The translations under genes were made by a program, and so were the position numbers. The notes under the pieces are model-generated. The model searched no databases. It saw only the letters and a list, made by a program, of their open reading frames with translations, and was not told the DNA's origin. This document shows positions 51,945-60,530 of a stretch of DNA of 64,000 nt, piece by piece. The stretch's first letter is position 1. Each line of letters opens with the position of its first letter. This stretch comes from DATJHM01 sp035493895 (GTDB lineage Bacteria > Chloroflexota > Ktedonobacteria > Ktedonobacterales > Ktedonobacteraceae): contig DATJHM010000272.1 of the NCBI GenBank assembly GCA_035493895.1, positions 9,888 to 73,887 of the forward strand, in the 5' to 3' direction.

Positions 51945-53957
51945 TTACGCCGCAGGCTCCCAGCGTTTCAGCAAATGGGCAACACGACCATCTGCCGTCA
52001 ATTCGTAGCGAACGCGATCGGGATTAATATCTTTAAAGCGTTCGCTATCCTCAGCCGCAATAACTGTATCGTGCGGATGCAGAACCTGCCAGATATGGCA
52101 GACTGCGTCAGGGCTGCCCTGCATATAGACATATTTGCGGGTGGGCACTTTGGCCTGTATCGCCAGGCTCTCCGCCTTTCCAAAGCTGGCCTTAGCCTCT
52201 GGATCTTCAAGATAGGGATCGACGATTTCCATCATCTGCGGGGCATTTATGCGGTGCTTTGGCTCTCCAATGTAGAGGAAGATGAGCGGTCTGGCATCGG
52301 CCTGTGTCACGGCTGAGCGAATAATCGCATCGTTGTTCTCATGACCTCCGAGCAACACGGCCAGCGTCGAGCCTGGTATGCGTTCCTCGATATGCGTAAC
52401 CACCACCGGCACCGGCGTCTGGCCCTCTTTTTTGTATTGGCGATAATTAATAAATGCAACCAGCATGCCTATTAGGGCAACCGTGCCGCCAAATCCGGTT
52501 GCCAGGGGCTTGGTGACGAGATTGGTACACCAGGCAATGGCAACAAGGGCGGTCGTGAGCACACCGAGATAAAAGTCAACTTTGAACCAGAAGCCAAAAT
52601 GTTCGGTCTCGTTGGCTTTCTTGTTCGCTGTGTTTCCATGTATCAGCGCTCGGGGATCATCTGGTTTTATGGTCTCTCCGACCGCAAGTGCCTGATGACC
52701 GTTGCTATACCCATTGAGGTCTGGCTGGAAGGCGGTCATAGCTCGTTTCAGCGCCTGTCGGTGTCTGCTCCAGTCTCGGTAGCGTACAATATCCAGGCCG
52801 AGGCAGGTCAGCGTAAAAGCGCCTAACAGGCCGAATGCATACATATCGCCAAGGACCGTCACATTTCCCCGCACGACGATGAGGATCACAATGGGAATGC
52901 CAGTCGCCAGGAGAATAGAATAATGAGGTGTTCCTCGTAACTTATTGCGCTTCAACACAAGGGAAGGGAGAAATTCCATACGTGCGAGGGCCATAAAGAC
53001 GTGGTAAGCACCGATAATCGCCGTATTGCTGGCAAATATGAGGAGCGCACTGGCGCTAATGGCAACCTCGGTTTGCAGCGCAATGTTTCCCCAGTGCCCG
53101 GCCAGCAACGAGATCAGCTGGTCCTGGTAGAGCGCGCTTCCCGCTTTGTCCGGTTGCAGCAACGTGGCAAAGATTGTCAGGAGTGGACTGGTCAGGCCAA
53201 CGGTGATGACCACCAGGGCCATGGCAATCCCTGCGACTCTTTTATGCGGCTGACGCATGACCGGGGAAAGCTGAGAGATACTTTCCAGTCCCGAGAAGGC
53301 CAGGAATGCGCCTGCAAAGCCTGCCAGGAAAGAGACAGGGGTCAGCGCATGGGTGGAAAACATTTTAGGAAAGAGCGAGAGAAATTCAGCGAAAGAAATA
53401 TGTGAAAAGACCGTGATAAGAATTGCAATATCACTCAAGAAGGCGATAATTGCCCCAACCAGACTTACCTTCGCGCTTTCACTAATACCAACCCAGTTGA
53501 GTATGCCAAGAAGTACCAGAATGCCCACTGTAATCCAGAGTGCAATGGGTGGGCCAAATTGTGGAAAAACGACACTCATATAGAGTATTCCCGACAAACA
53601 GCTAATCGCCGCTGTCAAAAAATAGTCTACCAGAATGAACATGCCGCCTAAAGCGCCTGCCCATGGATTGATTGCCTGTGCCGCCACTGTGACTACGCCG
53701 CCACCCTGTGGAAAACGGTGCGTGACCTCTACATACTTTAAGCAAAGTAATACAAAGACAACCATTGTGAGCATGACAAAGAAGCCTGCTAATCCCTGCA
53801 CTGTACCGTAGAGAATACCTGGAGTGTAATAGACGGAGGTACCGATGTCGGCAAAGACGACGGCCCAACAGAGAAGTGGGCCAAGTGAGCCTTTTGTGGC
53901 ATGGCCATCACCATGCGTGTCATGTGAAGTTCCTTGTGCCACAGATTCCTGTGCCAT
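51945..53957 (-). CDS. APC-superfamily transporter with C-terminal USP-like domain
   Basis: A 670-residue transporter. About twelve membrane segments cover residues 25-430 and two more follow (about 460-510); LCWAVVFADIGTSVYYTPGI at the start recalls the GDIGTSPLYA motif of Kup potassium carriers, though the rest is APC-like with RFPQGGGVVTVAAQ. The C-terminal part (about 545-670) resembles a universal-stress-like domain: STLAVLLGGHENNDAIIRSA and KYVYMQGSPDAVCHIWQV. It is divergent from the KimA-like gene and convergent with the KdpE-like regulator. The substrate is not clear; potassium or an amino acid are both possible. AAAGGATG precedes the ATG. Confidence 0.8.
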   Translation of the reverse strand: MAQESVAQGTSHDTHGDGHATKGSLGPLLCWAVVFADIGTSVYYTPGILYGTVQGLAGFFVMLTMVVFVLLCLKYVEVTHRFPQGGGVVTVAAQAINPWAGALGGMFILVDYFLTAAISCLSGILYMSVVFPQFGPPIALWITVGILVLLGILNWVGISESAKVSLVGAIIAFLSDIAILITVFSHISFAEFLSLFPKMFSTHALTPVSFLAGFAGAFLAFSGLESISQLSPVMRQPHKRVAGIAMALVVITVGLTSPLLTIFATLLQPDKAGSALYQDQLISLLAGHWGNIALQTEVAISASALLIFASNTAIIGAYHVFMALARMEFLPSLVLKRNKLRGTPHYSILLATGIPIVILIVVRGNVTVLGDMYAFGLLGAFTLTCLGLDIVRYRDWSRHRQALKRAMTAFQPDLNGYSNGHQALAVGETIKPDDPRALIHGNTANKKANETEHFGFWFKVDFYLGVLTTALVAIAWCTNLVTKPLATGFGGTVALIGMLVAFINYRQYKKEGQTPVPVVVTHIEERIPGSTLAVLLGGHENNDAIIRSAVTQADARPLIFLYIGEPKHRINAPQMMEIVDPYLEDPEAKASFGKAESLAIQAKVPTRKYVYMQGSPDAVCHIWQVLHPHDTVIAAEDSERFKDINPDRVRYELTADGRVAHLLKRWEPAA

Positions 53958-54188
53958 AAAATCTTCATCCTTTTACGAGGAAAAAGTTTCCTGCTCGTTT
54001 GAAATTAGACGCATCCCTTAACCGTAAAAAAGCCGAGATGACGTTTGATACTCAGTGTAGCACAGTATCATAGGCTAAGCAAAATATTGCGTATATTTTG
54101 AGTGGCAAATTCATTCAGATGAGTAAATATTTAGAATAAATGCCATTTTCTTGAGAATATTTTGAGTGATAGCCTGCTTTTAAGCAGT

Positions 54189-54225
54189 AGTTTCTCGTCA
54201 GCTTCGGCCTGAATCTTGAGAAACT
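54189..54225 (+). other. Leader hairpin 1 of the KimA-like gene
   Basis: AGTTTCTC (54189-54196) pairs with GAGAAACT (54218-54225) with an inner GTCAGCTTCGGCCTGA hairpin that holds a stable UUCG-like loop. Confidence 0.5.
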
Positions 54226-54268
54226 ATTGAGGATGTTGCCCTCTCTCTTGAGCCGATATTTAGCAAAA

Positions 54269-54305
54269 AGAGGCTATAGTTACTCTAGAGTTGAGAGTAG
54301 CCTCT
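54269..54305 (+). other. Leader hairpin 2 of the KimA-like gene
   Basis: AGAGGCTA (54269-54276) pairs with TAGCCTCT (54298-54305), with a smaller inner ACTCT/AGAGT pairing. It ends 36 bases before the ATG at 54341. Confidence 0.5.
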
Positions 54306-54340
54306 GAGCTATTCCCGAGTTCATGAAAAAGGAAGATTGC

Positions 54341-56458
54341 ATGAGCCAGAGCGAACCATCGGCATTGGAAGCACCACACCGCATCCCAGAGCACCTTCAC
54401 GAACCTCTACCGCTAACAGATGATTTGGCCTTTCTAAGACGCGTGGAAACACACCAGGGGAGTGTTCCTGGTCAAGAACGCATTCGTATTATTCGTCCCA
54501 GCCGCACTTCTCTTCAACGGGTCGATAACGGCCTGTTCAAAGCAACTGAGCCCGGTATCGCTCCCCATGGCGGCGCTGGCTGGCTGATGTATCGCATAAA
54601 ACGTTTTCTGATCGGAAGTCCCCTGTCCAATGAGCAGGCCGTTCACGAGCGCCTGAGCAGATTTAAAGCGCTGGCCGTTCTTTCGTCAGATGCCATCTCT
54701 TCGGTTGCTTATGCGACTGAACTCTGCATGGGAGTCCTGATCCTTGCTGGCACTGGAGCTCTGACGACATTGCTTCCGATCACCGGTGCCATTGTCTTGC
54801 TCCTGGCTATCGTTGCCCTCTCCTACAGCCAGACCATTCCTGCCTATCCCAACGGTGGCGGCTCGTATATTGTCGCCAAGGATAATCTGGGAAACTGGGC
54901 CGGGCTGATTGCGGCGGCTGCGCTGCTGGTCGATTACGTGCTCACGGTCTCGGTGAGCGTCACTTCCGGGGTGCAGAATCTGCTTTCTCTCCCTGCCCTT
55001 CAGACCTTTAGTCACTATCTTGTCCCGATTGATGTGCTGGTGATTGTGATCATCACGATTGTCAATCTGCGCGGTATTCGCGAGTCGGGCTCGATTTTCG
55101 CTATTCCGACCTATTTTTTTGTCTTCAGTGCTTTTCTTATGATTGCGGTAGGACTATTTAGATCGTATGTGCTTGAGCATCATGCGTTTATTGGCTCGTT
55201 TCCGCACGTCAATGGTGTTGCGCCGCTGGGCATATTTCTTGTGTTGCGCGCCTTTGCCTCAGGATGTTCGGCGATGACGGGCACTGAAGCGATCTCGAAT
55301 GGCGTTCCTGCCTTTAAAAAACCGGAGCCACGCAATGCACGCGCAACGCTGATCTCTATGGCGGCTATCCTTGGCGGTCTGTTTGTGGGTATTACTCTGC
55401 TGACGATGACGTTCGGTCTCGTCCCTGATCCAACTGGCAAACAAACGCTGATCTCGCAAATTGCGACGCGGACGTTCGCCGGAACGCCTCTGGCTTTTAT
55501 GTATCCTGTCTTCCAGATTGCGACGCTGTTCATTCTGGTTCTGGCTGCGAATACCAGCTATGCAGACTTCCCTCGCCTCGCGTCCCTGCTGGCGCACGAT
55601 AATTTCCTGCCGCACCAGTTTGCCTTTCGGGGCGATCGTCTGGCCTTCTCAATCGGTATTATTTGTCTGGCTATTCTGGCCAGCTTGCTTGAAATGATCT
55701 TTGGTGGCGATACGACTCATCTTGTCGATCTGTATGCTGTGGGCGTGTTTATCTCGTTTACGCTTTCACAGAGCGGTATGGTCTTGCACTGGTGGCGTTT
55801 GCGTGCGCAGGAGCGCCACTGGCTGCGCAGTCTGACGATCAATGGAATCGGGGCGATTGCGACGCTGACGGTCGCGATCGTGATTACGTCTACCAAGTTT
55901 CTGTTGGGAGCCTGGATCGTTGTCATTTTGATCCCATTACTCGTCCTGATGTTCGTTGGCATCCATCGCCACTATATGCGCGTCGAACGCGAACGCACGA
56001 CCAATATTCCGCCGAAACCTGCTGAGATTCAGCATCTGTTCCTGGTGCCGATTGCCGGTCTGGATCGCGTTTCGGTGCAAAGTTTGTCTTATGCTCGCTC
56101 GATCTCGCAGCGAGTGGTTGCGGTCCATGTGGCGATCGATGAGGAGGATGCCCATCGCGTACGCGAAGTCTGGGAAGGGTGGATCAGGCAGATCGGGCCG
56201 GAGGAAAAGCTGGATCTGGTAATGATTGAGTCTCCTTATCGCTCACTGGCTGGACCGTTGCTGGCCTATATCGATACTATCCACGAATTATATCCTGATG
56301 TCACATTGACCGTGCTGCTTCCGGAATTCGTGGTCGGCCACTGGTGGGAGCATCTTCTGCACAATCAGACGGCACTGCGCCTGAAAGCGGCCCTGCTCTT
56401 CCGCCCCGGTATCGTCGTGACGAATATGCCACAACATTTACCCGGCAGAGCCAGCTAA
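54341..56458 (+). CDS. KimA-like potassium importer (APC superfamily)
   Basis: A 705-residue transporter with a strong likeness to KimA/YdaO-type K+/H+ symporters. An N-terminal 90-residue soluble part is followed by the typical SRFKALAVLSSDAISSVAYA (about 108-127), then twelve membrane segments with ALSYSQTIPAYPNGGGSYIV, and a C-terminal cytoplasmic USP-like domain (about 560-700) which in KimA takes part in c-di-AMP control. ATG at 54341 has AAAGGAAG seven bases upstream; an earlier ATG at 54323 lies over that site. Its place beside a KdpD/KdpE-like pair supports a role in potassium uptake. The substrate has not been shown; amino-acid transport remains possible. A repeat (family B) follows directly and may end the transcript. 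Confidence 0.8.
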   Translation: MSQSEPSALEAPHRIPEHLHEPLPLTDDLAFLRRVETHQGSVPGQERIRIIRPSRTSLQRVDNGLFKATEPGIAPHGGAGWLMYRIKRFLIGSPLSNEQAVHERLSRFKALAVLSSDAISSVAYATELCMGVLILAGTGALTTLLPITGAIVLLLAIVALSYSQTIPAYPNGGGSYIVAKDNLGNWAGLIAAAALLVDYVLTVSVSVTSGVQNLLSLPALQTFSHYLVPIDVLVIVIITIVNLRGIRESGSIFAIPTYFFVFSAFLMIAVGLFRSYVLEHHAFIGSFPHVNGVAPLGIFLVLRAFASGCSAMTGTEAISNGVPAFKKPEPRNARATLISMAAILGGLFVGITLLTMTFGLVPDPTGKQTLISQIATRTFAGTPLAFMYPVFQIATLFILVLAANTSYADFPRLASLLAHDNFLPHQFAFRGDRLAFSIGIICLAILASLLEMIFGGDTTHLVDLYAVGVFISFTLSQSGMVLHWWRLRAQERHWLRSLTINGIGAIATLTVAIVITSTKFLLGAWIVVILIPLLVLMFVGIHRHYMRVERERTTNIPPKPAEIQHLFLVPIAGLDRVSVQSLSYARSISQRVVAVHVAIDEEDAHRVREVWEGWIRQIGPEEKLDLVMIESPYRSLAGPLLAYIDTIHELYPDVTLTVLLPEFVVGHWWEHLLHNQTALRLKAALLFRPGIVVTNMPQHLPGRAS

Positions 56459-57027
56459 AAACTGCAATGTCACGGAAATACGCCTGTGCCCGGCCCCCAG
56501 CGGCGACTCTACGGAATTGATGGGCGATTCCTCTTATTTCCGTGACATTGCTGCTTGTCTCATCGAGTCCAACAAAATATCCCCATCACGAGAAACTGGA
56601 ATGGATCCTTTTTCTTCTTTTTATATTTACTTGATTTTTACGAATCTGTGCATTTAGTGGAATAAAACATTGACTTTCTCAAGAATTTTCTTTAATCTCC
56701 TTCTAAGAGAATTCTATCGAAAAAACAAAAAACCGTAACTGTTGGCCATATTTCAAACACGATCGATGTTTTTGCTATGACCCAATACCTGTATTATACC
56801 TGTAATAGCTATTTTATAGATTTCTTCTGTGGCGCATTGGCAGCTCGCTTTTTGAGCTGAAAAATTCGCTGTACCATGAAGCTTTATCTCGATAGTATAT
56901 TCAACGATGAGTAGGCTCCTGACCATCAGCAGACTATCGAGAATGCGATAAAAGACTTCTTCAATGGGTGAGAAGAATTCTGTTATGCGAGAGCATAATT
57001 GCGACGACAAAAAGGAGAGGGTATTTT
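56459..57027. other. Intergenic region after the KimA-like gene
   Basis: 569 bases. Repeat family B copy 2 (56464-56551) comes first, then an AT-rich stretch without a clear element up to the AAAAGGAG before the next gene. Confidence 0.5.
56464..56551. repeat. Repeat family B, copy 2
   Basis: An 88-base element with perfect 17-base terminal inverted repeats: GCAATGTCACGGAAATA (56464-56480) and TATTTCCGTGACATTGC (56535-56551). The termini and the inner TGATGGG-x-GATTCC block match copy 1 at 19117-19482, which is four times longer. It begins six bases after the KimA-like stop. Confidence 0.85.
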
Positions 57028-58737
57028 ATGAAAACAGGAAAGAGGTTTTCCTGGACAAGTTTTGGCTTGCCAGGTACGTGCTTACTCGTATGTTTATTTG
57101 CTGCCTGTAGTAATGCGGCATCTCCTCCCAATGTGAGCAATGCATCTACTGCTGCCCCTGCAAACAAACAGGTCCTGCGTACGACTGCCATTGGCGGTGA
57201 TTTTTATACACTGGACCCGGCTCTGACACCTGGAAATGGTGATCCTCTGAACTTGATATTTACTGGCCTGGTTGAGCCAAAGGATGATGGCACTATCACT
57301 CCCGTATTGGCCTCCAGCTACGACGCTTCTACAGACGGCTTGACCTATACGTTTCATCTCAGGCCAAACCTGAAGTTTAGTGATGGCACCGCATTGACGG
57401 CCCAGGATGTGGCATATAGTATCAATCGCACGGTATTACCGGCTACCAAATCATCCGTGAGTAGTTATTTACAATTGATCAAGGATTATGATCAAGTCTC
57501 GTCGGGCAAATTGGCTACGCTGATTAACGATAGTGTGATCGTGAAAGATCCTGACACCCTGGTGATTATCATCAATAAGCCAGCTGCGTATTTTCTTGAG
57601 ACGCTGGCTTATCCGACCTCGTATGTAGTTGAGAAAAAACTCATTGATAAATACGGCACAAACTGGACAGATCACTTGCAAGAAGGGGGAGGTGATGGCC
57701 CCTTTAAAGTCCAGAGTTACAGCCATACGACTGGCCTTGTTGTAGTGGCAAATAGTAACTTCAGTCTTTTCCAGCCCAGACTACAGAAGATCAGCTATGC
57801 TATCACCGGAGATAGAGATAGCACCTATCGTGCCTTTGAGGTTGGGCAATTCGATCTGGCACCTGTCCCCCCAACTCTGAATGCCCAGGCCAAAACAAAA
57901 CCTGGTTTTCAGGAAGTTGCGGCTCTGGCCAGTCGCTTTATTGGTCTGAATGAGCTGGTCAAGCCACTGGACAACCTCAAAATTCGTCAAGCCCTGGCGC
58001 TGGCAATCAACAAGGATGTGATCATCGGGCACATTGTTGGTCCCTCTGTTACACCAAGCAATCATATCGTTCCTGATGGTATCCCCGGCTACTATAAGAA
58101 TTTGACTGGTCCCAATGGCAGTGGTACAGCCGGTGATCAGACGAAGGCAACGTCTTTGTTTGCAGAGGGGCTGAAAGAGGAAGGCTATAGCAGCGTGAGC
58201 AATGTACCTGCGCTGACTCTGCGCTATGCTCTGGGCTATCAAGCTGGCGCGGATACTATGTCGGCAATTGTTGCGGCCTGGTCACAGACTCTGGGCATCA
58301 ACATCAAACTTCAGGGTGTTGATGGCAATGAGTTGATTAAAGAAGAAGGTCAAACGATCGGCAACTCCGGCCCGCTACAACTCTGGTATGGAAACTGGGG
58401 CGCAGACTATCCCGATCCACAGGATTGGTTGACAATGTTCTTCGGGAAGAGTTCGCAGTTGAATACCTTCAATTATGGTCAGAACAAAAGTCCAGAGAAC
58501 GTATTGCAGCAGCAGGTACAGACGCAACTTGCCAGGGCTGATATCGAGAGAGACGCTGCCACGCGTAATCAGTTGTATAATGATGCAGAGCAAAAGATTG
58601 TCAACGATGCCTCCTGGATTACCACCTATCAGTCCTCCTACTCATATTCAGTCAATCCCAAGCTGAAAAACTGGAAGATTAATTCTCTGGGCTCATTGTC
58701 AGTCATGGATTGGGCCAATGTCTACTTTGTCCAGTAA
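57028..58737 (+). CDS. Peptide/oligopeptide ABC substrate-binding lipoprotein
   Basis: A 569-residue class C binding protein (SBP_bac_5, OppA/DppA type) attached by Cys27 (VCLFAACSN). The fold markers are present: LRTTAIGGDFYTLDPALTPG, the central RPNLKFSDGTALTAQDVAYS and YGNWGADYPDPQDWLTMFF. It delivers peptides or other solutes to an ABC permease. No opp or dpp permease or ATPase gene is in the window, so it is an orphan here. AAAGGAGAGGG precedes the ATG at 57028; the frame is open 20 codons upstream with no signal. A hairpin lies directly after the stop (58745-58794). Confidence 0.9.
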   Translation: MKTGKRFSWTSFGLPGTCLLVCLFAACSNAASPPNVSNASTAAPANKQVLRTTAIGGDFYTLDPALTPGNGDPLNLIFTGLVEPKDDGTITPVLASSYDASTDGLTYTFHLRPNLKFSDGTALTAQDVAYSINRTVLPATKSSVSSYLQLIKDYDQVSSGKLATLINDSVIVKDPDTLVIIINKPAAYFLETLAYPTSYVVEKKLIDKYGTNWTDHLQEGGGDGPFKVQSYSHTTGLVVVANSNFSLFQPRLQKISYAITGDRDSTYRAFEVGQFDLAPVPPTLNAQAKTKPGFQEVAALASRFIGLNELVKPLDNLKIRQALALAINKDVIIGHIVGPSVTPSNHIVPDGIPGYYKNLTGPNGSGTAGDQTKATSLFAEGLKEEGYSSVSNVPALTLRYALGYQAGADTMSAIVAAWSQTLGINIKLQGVDGNELIKEEGQTIGNSGPLQLWYGNWGADYPDPQDWLTMFFGKSSQLNTFNYGQNKSPENVLQQQVQTQLARADIERDAATRNQLYNDAEQKIVNDASWITTYQSSYSYSVNPKLKNWKINSLGSLSVMDWANVYFVQ

Positions 58738-59086
58738 CGTATCACCTGCGAAAACTGCCTCATCCCAGAGATTTTCCCTGGTATGAGGCGCAGGCGTGGT
58801 GGTGCTCACGTTTTTGATACATAGGCATCAGGAGCATCTTGTTCCTGTGAGGCCTTTTTCGCATTTTGCTGCCAGTGAGCATTTGTTTGTTTGCATCTAT
58901 GAGGGTGTTGGCGATCTCAGGCCCCTCAATTGCTCTTGCGTTTTGTTGTGCGAGGCGGTAGAATCAAAGCAGGTTCCACGAATTGTTGGTTGCGTGCGAT
59001 CCTGGCCCAGAGAGTTGATAGTCATCCTCAATGAAAGACATGCATCACACATAACCAATCCCCCAAGAAAGGTAGCGCAAAACCGA
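58738..59086. other. Intergenic region before the MoxR-like gene
   Basis: 349 bases. A hairpin (58745-58794) follows the binding-protein gene. The remainder lies in the same open frame as the MoxR-like gene but shows no conserved protein-like start. Confidence 0.5.
58745..58794 (+). terminator. Hairpin behind the binding-protein gene
   Basis: CCTGCG pairs with CGCAGG and GCCTCAT (58757-58763) with ATGAGGC (58783-58789); a long, partly interrupted stem without T-tract, just after the stop at 58737. Confidence 0.5.
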
Positions 59087-60490
59087 ATGACCCTTACAGC
59101 TCGACCTCGCACTATTGGCGAGTTGCGTGAAAGTGGATATAAGGTTCTTTCTGTCAAAGAAGAGATGCGGAAAAATCTTATAAAGAAGATACGTGAAGGA
59201 GAAACGTTGTTCCCTGGTATTGTGGGCTACGAAGAGACAGTTATTCCGCAGATCGAAAATGCACTGCTCTCTGGTCAAGATATTATCTTTCTTGGCGAGC
59301 GTGGCCAGGCGAAAACGCGCATGGCACGCAGCCTTGTCAATCTTTTGGATGAAGAGGTTCCAATGATTGCTGGCTGCGAGATTAATGACGATCCCTATGA
59401 GCCTATCTGTAAAGCCTGCCGCGATAAAGTAGCGACCCAGGGTGATGATGTGGAGATTGAGTGGCTCGCACGCGATCGTCGCTATGGTGAGAAGCTCGCC
59501 ACCCCCGATATCACGATCTCTGATCTGGTGGGCGAGGTAGATCCGGTTCGCGTCGCCGAAGGACGCTATCTCTCTGATGAGCTGACTATTCATTATGGCA
59601 TGATCCCTCGTACCAATCGTGGTATTTTCTGTATCAATGAACTGCCCGATCTGGCTGAACGTATTCAAGTCGGCCTGCTCAATATTATGGAAGAGCGCGA
59701 TGTGCAGATTCGCGGCTACAAGATCCGCCTGCCCCTCGACGTGTATGTCGTCGCCAGCGCTAACCCCGAAGACTATACCAATCGTGGCCGCATTATTACT
59801 CCTCTGAAGGACCGTGTCGGCTCCGAAATTCGCACTCACTATCCTCTTGATGTGGAGCATGAGATCCAGATTATGGAGGCTGAGAGTGCACGCTTTATCA
59901 CTGAAGGCCTGGAAGTTGTGGTGCCTCAGTTTATGAAAGAAGTGATCGCTGAAATTACCCAGCTCGCCCGTCGCAGCAATGATATCAGTCAGCGCTCCGG
60001 TGTGAGTGTGCGTGTCTCGGTCTCGAACTTCGAGAATGTGCTGAGCAATGCCAGCCGTCGTGCTCTGCGCTTGAAAGAGCGCCAGGTTGCGCCACGCGTG
60101 AGCGATCTCTCGGCGATTATGGCCTCGACATGTGGCAAAATTGAGCTGGATGCTGTAGGTGATGTCAAAGAAGAGCGTGTGGTACAGAAGCTGATCAATG
60201 CCGCTGTCTTGAGCGTCTTTGGTGAGTATTTCGAGCAGCGCGACTTCGAACAACTGGTGGCTGGCTTTGAGAAAGGCTTGAATGTCCAGGTGGGCGATGA
60301 TATGTCCTCGATGGAATATGTCAATCAGCTTTCACGGGTCGGTGGCTTGAGCAAAGCGATTGATAAGCTCAATGGCCGGGGTAATCCTGCGATGATTGCT
60401 TCCTCTGTAGAGTTTATTCTTGAAGGGCTTCACCTCAATCGCCGTCTCAATAAGGATGAAGTCAACGGCAAAACGCGTTATCGGCGCTAG
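59087..60490 (+). CDS. MoxR/ChlI-like AAA ATPase
   Basis: A 467-residue AAA+ ATPase of the MoxR and Mg-chelatase subunit I type. Walker A is the modified FLGERGQAKTRM (about 64-75; Gln-Ala in place of the usual Gly-Lys-Thr core is partial: G-x-x-G-Q-A-K-T), Walker B-like and sensor parts include GIFCINELPDLAERIQVGLL and VYVVASANPEDYTNRG, and a Zn-finger-like CEINDDPYEPICKAC with CxxC stands between. It most likely works as a chaperone with the VWA protein encoded next, 40 bases later. ATG at 59087 has AAAGGTAG upstream; a frame open from 58796 is rejected as a start. The target protein is not known. Confidence 0.88.
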   Translation: MTLTARPRTIGELRESGYKVLSVKEEMRKNLIKKIREGETLFPGIVGYEETVIPQIENALLSGQDIIFLGERGQAKTRMARSLVNLLDEEVPMIAGCEINDDPYEPICKACRDKVATQGDDVEIEWLARDRRYGEKLATPDITISDLVGEVDPVRVAEGRYLSDELTIHYGMIPRTNRGIFCINELPDLAERIQVGLLNIMEERDVQIRGYKIRLPLDVYVVASANPEDYTNRGRIITPLKDRVGSEIRTHYPLDVEHEIQIMEAESARFITEGLEVVVPQFMKEVIAEITQLARRSNDISQRSGVSVRVSVSNFENVLSNASRRALRLKERQVAPRVSDLSAIMASTCGKIELDAVGDVKEERVVQKLINAAVLSVFGEYFEQRDFEQLVAGFEKGLNVQVGDDMSSMEYVNQLSRVGGLSKAIDKLNGRGNPAMIASSVEFILEGLHLNRRLNKDEVNGKTRYRR

Positions 60491-60494
60491 GGGC

Positions 60495-60515
60495 GCAGGC
60501 AAGCAGCGCCTCTAC
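60495..60515 (-). repeat. Repeat fragment between the MoxR-like and VWA genes
   Basis: GCAGGCAAGCAGCGCCTCTA (60495-60514, then C) is complementary to 19096-19116 at 20 of 21 bases. It also forms a GGCGC/GCGCC stem with its flank, in a 40-base gap of an operon. Confidence 0.65.
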
Positions 60516-60530
60516 AGAAGGAACACGCAA

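Larger units (their letters stand above)
53958..54340. other. Divergent region between two APC transporters
   Basis: 383 bases, AT-rich, with two strong hairpins toward the KimA-like gene (54189-54225 and 54269-54305). No gene is supported. The KimA side is a candidate for an RNA leader. Confidence 0.5.

Noticed and set aside
58796..59086. N-terminal extension of the MoxR-like gene
   Set aside because: Its GTG has no ribosome binding site and the extension reads as random sequence beginning at a hairpin.
59045..60253. Long antisense frame of 402 codons opposite the MoxR-like gene
   Set aside because: The plus-strand product is a clear AAA ATPase; the antisense frame is a codon-usage effect.
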